Shown in pieces: positions 45,001 through 55,303 of a stretch of 64,000 bases of DNA. This DNA comes from Bursaphelenchus xylophilus (Eukaryota > Nematoda > Chromadorea > Rhabditida > Aphelenchoididae). Under the pieces are notes generated by a model that did no database searches, had not been told where the DNA came from, and saw only the letters and a program-made list of their open reading frames with translations. Positions within the stretch are counted from its first letter, which is position 1, and every line of letters starts with the position of its first letter. The stretch covers positions 9,672,001 through 9,736,000 of the forward strand of contig CAJFCV020000004.1 in assembly GCA_904066235.2 (NCBI GenBank), read 5' to 3'. The translations under genes were made by a program, and so were the position numbers.

Positions 45001-46658
45001 TTTTCTCCCACCTGATGTTTAATACAATATAAATTTCCGTCCAATAATATAAAATAGCCAAAACCCATGTTTTCGTCCGCTATCTATTCGCTATTTACCA
45101 CGCCATTTTTCCATCTCACCTTGTGTTCCGGTTCGGGCCCATCGCATCTGATATTTTTTGCGAATTTCTCCGCATACTGAAAGAACGTGCGAGTATAATG
45201 GTCCGCCGGTTGATTTTTGAACCCCTTCAATCTGTAGGTGAAGGTTCCAATGGCTGCCGCATCCTCCCCATAGACTGTGGTGTATCCAGCTTGGCTGAAA
45301 TTCTGCCAAACAAATGGATACGCTTCATCGACGTATTTTGCGCCTTTAACTCTTTTCCTCGTCATTGGAAGCTCCTCTTCGGTTTGTCCAGTCAAAATTG
45401 GGATAAATGCTTGTGGGGTTCCATCTCCAACAATATTGTAGCCGTCCAGGACAACGGATCCGAGCTCTTTTTCCAAAAATTCCACGGTTTTTGGGAGCGA
45501 CCTTCTATAGGCTTGTTGAGAAAGGGAATCAAAGCCCATAAAGAAGACGTTCAGGCCACTCCAGTCTTCTGCAGGCTGCACGTCCTTCGATTTCTCGATG
45601 AACTTTTGTCTTGGGACCATGTTCATAAACAGTCTTTCCCAACTTTCTTCTTTGTGGTCACACTTCAGCAGGAAATAATCAGTCTTGTCCAATTTATCTC
45701 CAATTTTTACGGATTTTGATGGTTCCCATTGAAGATTATTGTCGTCAAGTCGCTCAAAAAACTCCGCAGTGCATTTCAGAGCGTCTACTGACAGTCTGAA
45801 ACCATCGCATCATCAAACAATATCAAAAAAAAATTTCCAATCACATGGAATTTTTTCCAAAAAAATAGAAATTACACAGTTTCTCCGTAATCTGTAAGTT
45901 TCAGTCTGTTCTCCATGTCCAATTCAAGCCAGTGAGGATCTCCTGAGCACCCTAATGGAGGCGGTGGAGCATCAAATTCCATGATTTCTGGGTTGTTTTT
46001 GTCCAATTTCGGGATTTTGCAAGTCTAAAGATCAAGAAATCAAAGAAAAAAGTGGGTCAACTTACAGCTCCCTGCGCTGTGATGGATTTCTGGTCTTTCC
46101 TGTCGGCATTTTGACCAGTAGCAGTGAGTTTCAGGGTCTGATTCTGAAAACATGGGTAATAGTAGAGAACGATAAGATTTTTGTTATCTAATCAACTCCC
46201 ATAGCTCAAAAATTTCCGAGAATAGAAAGCTGGGACATTAAAAAGAACTGGAGCTCAGTTTATAACAGTTTGATCAAGAATCGTCAAAAATACATGGGCA
46301 TCTTCATTAGACGCTCAAGTATAATATAATCCTAGATTTAACAAAGCACATGGCTTTTCCTCAAAATAAAAAGTTGTGAAGTATCAACACAACACTATAT
46401 TTTCCATTAGGAAGAAAAATTTGACATTCCAATGACTAAAAATTCAGAAAATATAAAAGAAATACTTACATTGGGTCCCAATAGCTTTGCCAACAAGCTG
46501 ATTGCCGTTGTTTGCATAGACCGCTCTGGTTGGACATCGATCCTCTCGCTTGACGGTACCAGCACAACATAAAACAAGGTCAGCAACGCCAACCCCAGAG
46601 TCACCCAGAAGAATCTGCGAAAAGCCAGTTGGACGGAGAACTGTCGGATGGCCCGCAT
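42050..46658 (-). CDS. DUF229 (sulfatase-fold) type II membrane protein, 687 aa
   Basis: Six exons (minus): 46470-46658, 46066-46143, 45876-46024, 45120-45795, 43665-44159, 42050-42526. A short cytosolic N-terminus is followed by one membrane anchor (FFWVTLGLALLTLFYVVLV), so most of the protein should face the lumen or outside. DUF229 proteins belong to the alkaline phosphatase/sulfatase superfamily and are strongly expanded in nematodes and insects; their reaction is not established. Visible motifs: VFFMGFDSLSQQAYRR (GxDS in the usual nucleophile/metal region), PILTGQTEEELP, FHAILSHDD, VIIMADHGNRF (the conserved metal-binding ADHG), ERLPFMSLALP, TTPFDLHPTLLDIL, and the Cys-rich SRTCEQAGIASHWCTC. 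The ATG follows a TTTTCAG by 2 nt (trans-splicing). Two introns have grown by insertion: one holds the palindrome plus a family A MITE, another holds family D and E elements. Confidence 0.9.
42888..43043. mobile_element. Family D MITE in DUF229 intron
   Basis: ATCAGTCTGCCGGGAAAATA at left, TTTTCCCGACAGACTGAT at right, with GGCGGATCGTCGC and its inverse inside. Near-perfect hairpin of about 155 bp. Confidence 0.85.
43079..43648. mobile_element. Family E element with tRNA-like box A, in DUF229 intron
   Basis: Ends ACAAGGAAAGTACTTTTATG and ATAAAAGGCATTCCTTGT. The arms share GGAGCCCC, GACGGGACAT and GATCAAGGATATAT with their inverses. Its right end is only 17 bp from the exon 5 boundary. On the minus strand the middle contains GTGTGGCCGAGTGGCTAGTG (43415-43434), a tRNA-Ser/Leu D-arm-like sequence. 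Confidence 0.75.
44434..45003. repeat. Palindrome with ~135-bp arms, split by a family A MITE
   Basis: Arms 44473-44607 and 44869-45003 are nearly perfect inverses (AAGACGTTAGTTCGAAGAAA and TTTCTTCGAACTAACGTCTT, for example). The left arm is preceded by a family A end fragment (44434-44472). It lies in intron 4 of the DUF229 gene. Confidence 0.85.
44608..44868. mobile_element. Family A MITE at the centre of a palindrome
   Basis: CAGTGGGGACCTGATCC to GGTCCCCAACTG, flanked by TA on each side. Removing it and one TA leaves GTACTATATATATAGTAC, the exact dyad centre of the surrounding palindrome. Confidence 0.88.
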
Positions 46659-46664
46659 CGCTGA

Positions 46665-47618
46665 AAAGTAAGTCTTTCCAAGGGCGCATTAGACAAATAA
46701 AGCAAGCAAAATGGCTATTACGGAGTTTACGAGCTTTGTAGGAAGATTTTCGTGTGGAGAACCCGGAGTTTTAGTAGTTTTAGCTTCTCAAAATGGGCCT
46801 ATTCTGAGAAGGATAACAAAAATTTTTATCGCGACCGCTTTATGTGAATGGTGCAACAGTAAAAGGGACTCGTTTACAAGAAATCAATCACTGAGATTGA
46901 GAAAAAATCAGTCAAAATCAGCGACAATATCACAGTTCTTTATGTGTAATATCAGACAGAAAAAGACTAAACAATGCTCGAAAACTTTGACTAGATCGCT
47001 TCCGCGATATCGAAAGCCTTGTTCTTGCCCAGCTGTGGCCACAAAAAAAGGATAAAAGCTCTGTTTATTACAATAAACATCAATTAAGGTCGACATGTAT
47101 AACATAAAGTCAAGCGATTTTCGATCTCAAAACAAAAAACCGATACCTTCACTGACGGTGAAGGAATCGGAGAAGTGGAATTTTCGCCATCCACATCAGT
47201 TTTACAATACGTTTCCATTCCTTTACAAAAAAGAAACTCCACATGTTTGAAAGAAGTGGAAATTCACTGTAAACATCAAAAAAGCGTTCCGAAAACGGCT
47301 CCTCCGAAAAAACGGCATTCCTGAGTGACAGAGTAAAAAGAGGGTCCAATTGTTGAAAAATCCAAAGCGAGCGCAGTGTAAAAAAATAAAAAAAAATCGT
47401 GGTCAGGTGGCAAGTGTAATATAAAAACAAATGGAGGCCTCGCGAGGCGATATCTATCAGAATTGTGATCTCGAGAATAGAAACCTTGCAGAAAATGCCG
47501 TTCTTGGACAAGTCTCGAACTTGGCAAAAAATATTTTTCGTACGCGAATCGCAAAAATTAGAATTGTGAACGAAATGTCACAAAATTTATCGAAAATTTA
47601 AAAGCCTTGCAACACTTT
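46665..47618. other. Intergenic upstream of the DUF229 gene
   Basis: Frames at 46711-47055 (+) and 47149-47511 (-) carry no recognisable domain. No RNA gene was seen. Confidence 0.45.
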
Positions 47619-47621
47619 TCT

Positions 47622-47778
47622 ATCGGTCTGTCGGGAAAAAAACGGCGGATTGTCGCGCCTCGGAGTCGCTCATCATCGCTTTGCGACTGCAAGCCGCGAC
47701 TTGGGATTTGGTGCGCGATAGCGGCGAGGCGAGACATTTTGCTGCGACAATCCGCCGTTATTTTTCCGACAGACTGAT
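47622..47778. mobile_element. Family D MITE
   Basis: ATCGGTCTGTCGGGAAAAAA at left and TTTTTCCGACAGACTGAT at right. It is almost identical to the copy at 14.5 kb, including GACTGCAAGCCGCGACTTGG, so the two are recent sister insertions. Confidence 0.87.
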
Positions 47779-47853
47779 AATTTTCTATAAATTCTGAACG
47801 TTTGAAAAAGCCTAATATTTTAGGAAAGCTGGTGGGTCAAGCTTGCTTATGAG

Positions 47854-48268
47854 CAGATATTCCATGGTTAAAATTTCGGCTCCGGCTCTTAGCTCCCAGA
47901 GCCGGAGCCGAGGCCAAATTTGCAGATCCGGCTCCCATGAAAAATTTAAAAAGGTCTCTGGCTCCGAATCGCGGCTCCTGCGCAAAAAAATTTTAAAAAT
48001 ATTTTTTCAAACATAGAAGTTATTAGTGCCAGAGATCATACACCCAACGTTTTTGCAGCCAAGTTGTATGCAACACATTCTTCCACGAATTTTTCAAACA
48101 ATTTGGTTTAATAAGATCCTGAAATTTTTACTTTTCTGAAACGCTGCAGCCCGGCTCCGACTTTGGCTCGGAGCCGGAGCCGCACCCAAAATTTCCGGCT
48201 CCGGCTCCCGGCTCGGAGCCGCTCAGAGCCGGAACCAAGAGCCGGCTCCGGAGCCGTGGCAATCTCTG
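47854..48268. mobile_element. Family C hAT-like MITE, full-length copy
   Basis: 415 bp, flanked by exact 8-bp direct repeats CTTATGAG (47846-47853 and 48269-48276). Right end CCGTGGCAATCTCTG; left end CAGATATTCCATGG, mutated. It has GGCTCC-rich blocks at both ends and an AT-rich middle, showing that the 3.2-kb copy is an internally deleted form and the 9.4-kb copy a 3'-truncated one. Confidence 0.85.
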
Positions 48269-48279
48269 CTTATGAGCCC

Positions 48280-49060
48280 ATAAAAGAGTACCAAAAAATT
48301 AGAACTTACGTTCAGCGAGTTTCTCATAAGTATAAACAGAATTCATATTAGATCGCCAGTGCAATATAAGCAACCGAATTGAAGAATTTCTTTGTCTTAG
48401 GAGCAATCAGACATGATTCTTTCCGATAATTTTCCAGAAAAACTCTTCAAGTCACGCCTAGTGTATCGTCAATAGGTGCGGTTTAGACAGTGAAAAAACT
48501 AATCATTTTGTGCTTAAAATTAGCGTCGAAACTACAAATTGAATAAGATCTTCAAAGATAAAAAAAGTTGAAAACGAGTTGAAGCAATAAGACTTGTCGA
48601 GAAGATGGGGGAGGATGCGGATCAGATAAGGTGCGAGAGTTGCGCTACAAACAACGTGTTGTTTGGGACGGCGGTAAACTCGTTGTTGAAACTTGTTTTA
48701 CAGTAACTTGGAAGGTCAAGGCGCCCTTTGGTCCCGAGTTCTAGCCAAAGCTTCATACATGTTGAGGCTAGGGCGCAGTCTGCCTTCCCGAAGTGTGATA
48801 CAAAGAATTTTTTGTATATTGTCCATAATTTCCATCCAGCAACGGCATATAGGCATCAATCCGCCTAAATTCAACCTCCGTATCAATTTTACTGTCATCA
48901 AACACTGAACCCCCATCCTGGGCGCGGCTCGCCGAGATCTGAATGACTCTGCATTCGCGGCAAAAAGCTCTTGGAATTTTTCGCGGCCCGAAAATTTTGT
49001 CGCACTCCGAAAAATTGATTTGTCGCTGCGAAAAATGGGAAACGCGCGCGACATAAGGCA
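48280..49060. other. Intergenic, no supported gene
   Basis: Overlapping frames near 48693-49072 run partly through repeat sequence (GCGGCCCGAAAATTTTG). No coding feature was recognised. Confidence 0.45.
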
Positions 49061-49064
49061 AAAA

Positions 49065-49199
49065 AAAGACAAAATGCAGCAGAATGTCTCGCCTCGCCGC
49101 TATCGCGCACCAAATCCCCAGCCGCGGCTTTAAGTCGCAGAGCGATGATGGGCGATTCCAAGGCGCGACGATCCGCCGTTATTTTCCCGACAGACTGAT
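49065..49199. mobile_element. Family D MITE, left end lost
   Basis: Has the CATTTTG/GTCTCGCCTCGCC interior and the right terminus TTTTCCCGACAGACTGAT, but the region left of 49065 does not match the family terminus. Confidence 0.65.
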
Positions 49200-49499
49200 A
49201 GAAGCCCCCAAATCAGATTCCTACCGTAACCCAATCAGCAAACTCGAAGTGACCCCAAGCAACTACTCATAAGGCCCATTTATATGCAGATGTTCCTTCT
49301 TACAGGGGAAGTACTCCAAGTGCGACGCTCAGATTTTCTTTAAATTTTGCACACACGTCGGGAATAGACTAACAAGGGAAGCACCCGAAGTGCGACGCTC
49401 AGATTTTTATAAAAATTGGCATAGATGGAGATCAGAATTTTCTAATTCGATTGCGAACATCCTAGCTCGCGCTCTGCAGAATCCGCCGAGAAAGAAGGG

Positions 49500-51244
49500 C
49501 ACGGCTTGCCCAAATAGACTAAAATCGGAGAAAAAAACGGACACGGCCTTCGCAGCTCGCGCCCTATCCTTGAAAAATTGCTGAGAAGTGCCCCTTAGAG
49601 TTGATGCTCAAAAAGTACAAAGCGCTTATTATCACATAAAACAATCTTGATAACTATTTTCTTTGAATGTATGTCATCTATTTAAGCTATCATTCATATC
49701 GTTGCCATTTCTGAATCGGGAAATATGGGCCCCTCAATATCAGCAATTTTGATGTATCTTGTACAACATGTATATATTCGAAAAAGTAAAGTGAACAAAA
49801 TTCCATCTACAATTCCATGGAGACGTTGCAGATGATGCTCCAAAAAAAGTTTCGTCCAAATTGGACAATTTTTTGGGGTACTTCAACGTTTCCCACTGCA
49901 AATGGAGCATTGCCTACTTGTGGAGCCGCAGTTCTCTTTGAAAAACCACAAAATTTGTTGGTTTCTTTGTGTTAGTTAACACAGTTGTTAGTCTATTAGT
50001 AGGCTAGATACTCTTTACAGCTTCAGGAATGAGAAAACAAAAGTTATGTTGAAATTTGTAAAAAAGTGACAAACAGGTCCCCATGTACAACATCCCATAA
50101 CACAGTCAAATAATGGACTTCGTTAAAAAACATCTACAATTCCACAATAAACCTATCGAAGGAAATGTACACAAGTTTTCAGACTTCTGAGACAATTTTT
50201 TGACACACTTCAACGTTTCCCATTGATTTAAGATGATATTTCGTATTTTTGAATTCCATCGGTTAGCGATCCCCCGTGTGGGGAAGAAGGTCGATTAACA
50301 ATTTTCTAGTTCTAAAAACATCAAAACATGCTTATGGGTGCTTATTGGACTCGTCTTAATCCAATTTTATCAAAAGTAAATATTGATGATAATAGGTATG
50401 TAATGTGACTTGCCACAAAAAGCTAAGACGTCTGATTTTTGAAAAATGCATCTACCATTCCACAGAAAACCGCCTGATGCCTGTATGGTCTAAATTTCAG
50501 CTTTCTAAACCGAGGTTTTGACCATGTTCAACGTTTCCCACTAGGCAAGCTCAATATCTGGAAATTACAAATTTTGTAAATTATATAAAATAAGCCTTAG
50601 TGTAAGGTAATGCAGGGTGTATATGACACTTATTAGCTAGTCTTTTCAATTGAAGACAACTTTCAACATTGCATCATTCAAAAATATTGAGTTACCCCCG
50701 ATAATTGATACAGTTGACACATACATCAATATCGAAAATATTTGATTGGGGACAAGGCTCGGTTTGCTTCGAAATAGAAGATTACGATAAGTACTAATAA
50801 TGACAGATATACTCGTTGCAATTTTTAAGCTTTTTGATAGATTTTGTGAGATTTCACAGGCAAAGTCATGAAACTTAACCCCTTGGCTCGTGGCAAGTAT
50901 AGTATTCGCGCATAGGTAAGTCAGAGTGGCCGATATTGACGAATAAAGTTTGTGTACTATTATTATCAAACAAAGCCTATTCTCAAGCATCCTTTTCAGG
51001 CAACATCCACGTATTATCCATGTTTACCAAAATTCATTAAATTTAATGTCCAAAAATGATATTTTTGTGGTAATGATTTTTTGTGGTATGTGCGCGTTGG
51101 TGTAAAATGGGTTTTCTACCAATTCCTATCAATATTGACAGTTCTGCTTTCATTCTGACATAAAATAAGATTAGAAATGTTTCATCGTATAAAATGTCGC
51201 TAATTCTTCTTTGGACGTTTTTTTCTCCATTTGGGCAAGCCGTG
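49500..51244. mobile_element. 1.75-kb element with CACGG...CCGTG ends and 4-bp target duplication
   Basis: Ends CACGGCTTGCCCAAAT and ATTTGGGCAAGCCGTG are exact inverses; a further GGAGAAAAAAAC match lies inside, offset by about 14 bp. AGGG is present on both sides (49496-49499, 51245-51248) and once at the corresponding empty site in the other arm. CAC termini with a 4-bp duplication fit the Chapaev branch of the CMC superfamily. No transposase frame is visible, so it is non-autonomous. Confidence 0.7.
49801..50545 (+). repeat. Three degenerate ~95-bp motifs spaced ~320-330 bp apart
   Basis: At about 49803, 50131 and 50450 the sequence reads CATCTACAATTCCA (last copy CATCTACCATTCCACAG). Each is followed about 70-80 bp later by TTCAACGTTTCCCA. 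This suggests an old tandem array of ~325-bp units inside the 1.75-kb element. Confidence 0.65.
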
Positions 51245-51543
51245 AGGGCCGGAATATCGAAAAAAATCTTCAAATGCCGACGAATTTCCCTGCAAATTCT
51301 CTTGATCTTGGCATTTCGTTCCAGGAGAAAAATATTTTTTCTCGCAAGAAATTTTTTCTTGATAATGTTCAAGACTATTTTGTTGCTTTTATGTGGAATA
51401 TTGTGTGTTATTTTCATTTTTTTACACTCTGGACATGATTCTAGCGCTATTAATTGGATTGTCGCCATCCGAGGGGTAAAATGTTTCGTCCTTTGACGAA
51501 TTTATACAGTTTTTCCTCTGCAGATGGGCAAACCACTCTAATA

Positions 51544-52231
51544 CAGGGTGCGGCAATTTTTCGGCCGGATTTTAATTGGCCATAACTTTTTTAGTTTTTG
51601 GGCAAATGTTAAAATTCTTTTTTTCCCTGAATCCATAGACAGCCCCATTTTGTTTAATATCAAATATGTTATACCCGTTCATTAGACTACAGTAAAAATT
51701 CGAGACAAAGAAAAAGCCCTAATTTTCATAGCTGACAATGGAATTACCGCTAGTGCGACTCTCAGATTTTCTTTAAATTTTGCACATGGGCCGGACATAG
51801 GCCACATATCAATTCCTGAAAGTTTCAGCCCGCGTCTTTCACGGGCGGCCAAGATATTCAACGATCTTTGCGGTCAGGAGGGTACTTGAGTGGTCACACA
51901 GAAAAACTTTTTGGCTCCAGCTTTGTGTGGAGAAAGCTGATTTTTTGTGGAAACGGTATTCTCTATGGCATGAAGAGGCATGAAACTTTTTACGACAAAG
52001 TTCTTTTAAAAAAACTCATTTTTTCTAGCGATTTTAACACACGCCGAAAAAGCAGAGAAAACGACCGAAAGGCCAATAACTATGAACTAGGTCCCTGTAT
52101 ATATAACATATTTGGTATTAAACAAAATGGGGTTGTCTGACGATTCAGGGAAAAAAAGAATTTTAACATTCGGATAAAAACTAAAAAAGTTATAGCCAAT
52201 TCAAATCCGGCCGAAAAATTGCCGCACCCTG
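51544..52231. mobile_element. 688-bp TA-target TIR element, CAGGGTGCGGCAATTTTTCG
   Basis: Left TIR about 51544-51677, right TIR about 52093-52231 (inverse), TA on both sides. The empty site in the opposite fold-back arm reads CTCTAATAGTTGC with a single TA, which proves the boundaries. The interior (51738-52085) is a diverged piece of family B. Confidence 0.83.
51738..52085 (+). mobile_element. Family B piece inside the 688-bp element
   Basis: CGCTAGTGCGACTCTCAGATTTTC then TTGCACATGGGCCGGACATA and ATTCCTGAAAGTTTCAGC. It is diverged and lacks its right terminus. Either an old insertion or captured filler. Confidence 0.6.
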
Positions 52232-53339
52232 TAGTTGCTTTAAAGTTGTTTAGGAGACATGCAAACGTTCTACGGTCGTGTATGAATGTAGTCATAAGGT
52301 AAGTGTTACAAACATTTTATTTTTTCACTATTTTTCAGTTTATGCCATTTCAGAAAACAAAGAAAGGTCCCAAGGTGTTCCGTCAGTGTTCCGATGGTGT
52401 ACATTCGCTCTTGTTGTTGTTCAGAATTTGCTCACTGAAAAATAATAAAGTTTTTGTAACACTTACTTTAAGATTATGTTCATACACGACCGTAGAACGT
52501 TTGCATGTCTCCTAAACAACTTGAAAGCAACTATTAGAGTGGTTTGCCCATCTGCAGAGGAAAAACTGTATAAATTCGTCAAAGGACGAAACATTTTACC
52601 CCTCGGATGGCGACAATCCGATTAATAGCGCTAGAATCATGTCCAGAGTGTAAAAAAATGAAAATAACACACAATATTCCACATAAAAGCAACAAAATAG
52701 TCTTGAACATTATCAAGAAAAAATTTCTTGCGAGAAAAAATATTTTTCTCCTGGAACGAAATGCCAAGATCAAGAGAATTTGCAGGGAAATTCGTCGGCA
52801 TTTGAAGATTTTTTTCGATATTCCGGCCCTTCTTTCTCGGCGGATTCTGCAGAGCGCGAGCTAGGATGTTCGCAATCGAATTAGAAAATTCTGATCTCCA
52901 TCTATGCCAATTTTTATAAAAATCTGAGCGTCGCACTTCGGGTACTTCCCTTGTAAATATCAATTCCTGAAAGTTTTAGCTCGCGCTTTGCGGGCGCCGC
53001 CGAGATATCGGACGATTTTTGCCGCCGAGAGAGCACGTTAAACGTGGAGAGCGGTCAGAGAGAAAAGCGCTTTTTGGCCATAACTTTGGTATTTTCGTGC
53101 GGAAAAATTTGATTTTTTGTCGAAACATTATCCTTTACGGTAGAAACAGGCATGAAACTTTTCGTGCCGAAACTCGGCAAAAAGTCCAATTTTCGCCGAC
53201 TTTCGATCGAAAAATCTCGGTTGTTTCTGCAAAGTGCGAGCTAGGATTCTCGCATATATCTTAAAAAAAATTATTCTAAATTTGTGCCAAGTTTCATCAA
53301 AATCTGAGCGTCGCACTTGGGGTACTTCCCTTGTTAGCC

Positions 53340-53980
53340 TACATAATTTGACCAGCAGAAATAAAAGGCCAGTCAAATATTGTTATAGCGGTGTGGACAA
53401 ACAAAGGTAAACAATGAAACGGCAGTGTTCCAATTGGTAATTTATTGCAGGTAGAGCAACCTACATACTGATATTGTTCAGCCAAAAAAAAGAAGTGCAA
53501 ATAGAGAAAAAAGGAAGTCTAAGAATTACATTACTGTATTTGTATTACATTACTGTAGGTCAAAAAGATAACAAAAATCGGCCTACAAAACAGCTGAATG
53601 TATCTGATGTTCGTTCCAACTGTTATTTTCTTGCCTCCTACAGTGTCGGCTGCCATTTTTTTAATCATGCGATATGAGATCTTCTATTCAAAATCTCATA
53701 ATTTGAGACTTTTTCAAAAAAGTCTCAAATTTTTCTGGGCCATAAATTTGTCACATTCAGATCCAAAAAGATGTTTGATCGCTTTCCATTAGCATAATGT
53801 CCCATTTCATATCGGACAGAATTAATCTCATGCATTTCCCACCCATTTTTGTTTGCACTTGATACGGCTAAACCTCTCGATCTATTCGTCTTCTTTTGCG
53901 CCACAAAACCGCGAAAGGCGAGATCATTCGTTGGGAACAGGCAAATTTCTATTGATAATGTGTCTTTTAAGCTACCCTTT
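53340..53980. other. Intergenic between family B copies
   Basis: A short hairpin near 53692-53730 (CAAAATCTCATAATTTGAGAC and AAGTCTCAAATTTT). No gene. Confidence 0.45.
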
Positions 53981-53984
53981 GCAC

Positions 53985-54430
53985 TAGGGAAGTACTCCAA
54001 GTGCGACGCTCAAATTTTCTTTAAATTTTGCACACACCTTGGGCATAGACTAGACATCAATTCCCGAAAGTTTTAGCTCGCGCTTTGCAGGCGTCGCCGA
54101 GATATTGAACCATCTTTGCGGCTGAGAAAGTACGCAAAACGCGGAGAGAGGTCGGCGAGAAAAACACTTTTTGCCCATAACTTTGCCAGTTTCGTGCGGA
54201 AAAAATTGATTTTTCATGGAAATATTACCCTCAGCAGTAGAATTAGGTATGAAACTTTTTGTGCCGAAATTCGGCAAAAAGTCTCAAATTTTCGCCGACT
54301 TTTGATCTAAAAATCTCGGTTGTTTCTGCAAAGCGCGAGCTATGATTCTCGCATATATCCAAGAAAAAATTATTCTTAATTTGTGCGGTTTCATCAAAAT
54401 CTATGCGTCTCACTTGGGCTACTTCCCCTG
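53985..54430 (+). mobile_element. Family B MITE, complete
   Basis: TAGGGAAGTACTCCAAGTGC at left and CACTTGGGCTACTTCCCCTG at right, with the full interior. Third copy within 6 kb in this field. Confidence 0.85.
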
Positions 54431-54869
54431 TCAGTTTTATTTATAGCTTTATCAAAAAAAAAATCATTTATTTCTGACCAAAACGATGATTTTGCCAATA
54501 TGTTGATGACCGGTTTAATTCTTTCCACTTCACTGAGCCCTTTGGCGGCTAGAATTCGTCAAAGATGGTCTCCATGACTAATGTGTGCTTTGACCAAATA
54601 GATCGTTTCGAGACCATCAATCATCGAAAAATAATGTTGTTCCTGAGATTAAAGGCTCTTCGGAGGGAAAACATGGTCATAAATGGCATTTGAGTGCCGT
54701 TAGCTCCTTATATCAGAGTTTACAATATACGTAGAAAGCGAACGGATTTTTATTTTTTGTTGGCCAGAATTGTAGATAGTGTATTTGAACTACAGTGGCG
54801 TTCAATTTTATAATGATTCTTGGAGAGTTATTTGGGCAAAACAGGATTTTTGGACGATTTTTGGGCAGA

Positions 54870-55300
54870 TTTGCGACGTTTTGATTAAACTTGGCACACA
54901 TTTAGAACAATTTTTCCTAAAATGTATGCGAGAATTCTAGATCGCGCTTTGCAGGAACAACCGAGATTTTTAGCTCGAAAGTTGGCGAAAATTTGACAAT
55001 TTTTGCCGAACTTCGGCACGAAAAGTTTTGTACGTATTTCTACCGTAAACGGTAATAGTTCCATAAAAAATCAATTTTTTCCGCATGAAACTAGCAAAGT
55101 TATGGCCAAAAAGTGTTTCTCTCCCTCTGACCGCTCTCCACGTTTAGTGTGCTCTCTCGGCGGCAAAGATCGTTCAATATCTCAGTGGCGCTTGCAAAGC
55201 TCGAGCTAAGACTTTCAGGAATTGATATTTAGTCTATTCCCGACGTGTGCGCAAAATTTAAAGAAGATCTGAGGGTTGCACTTGGGATACTTCCCTTGTT
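54870..55300 (-). mobile_element. Family B MITE, one end decayed
   Basis: Begins in GACGTTTTGATTAAACTTGG and ends CTTGGGATACTTCCCTTG. Inverse orientation to its neighbour. Confidence 0.8.
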
Positions 55301-55303
55301 AAT

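Larger units (their letters stand above)
49372..52953. mobile_element. Fold-back element inserted in family B copy
   Basis: The right arm (52436-52953, ~520 bp) is continuous. The matching left arm is in three pieces: 49372-49499, 51245-51543 and 52232-52320; the loop is 52321-52435. Termini ACAAGGGAAGCACCCGAAGT and CTTCGGGTACTTCCCTTG resemble family B. TA flanks both sides. Open frames exist in the arms (ATTGCGTTAATTGG-type mirror frames at 51043-51468 and 52607-52864), but they translate the same arm twice and show no domain. Confidence 0.83.
49303..53334. mobile_element. Outer family B copy, split into 49303-49371 and 52956-53334
   Basis: The left part ends ...ACACGTCGGGAATAGACTA; the right part starts AATATCAATTCCTGAAAG. 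In intact copies these two strings are contiguous. The 3.58 kb between them is a later insertion at TA. The right terminus is CTTGGGGTACTTCCCTTG. Confidence 0.85.

Noticed and set aside
51043..52864. Two homologous protein-coding genes on opposite strands
   Set aside because: They are the two arms of one fold-back element; the frames are mirror copies without recognisable domains.
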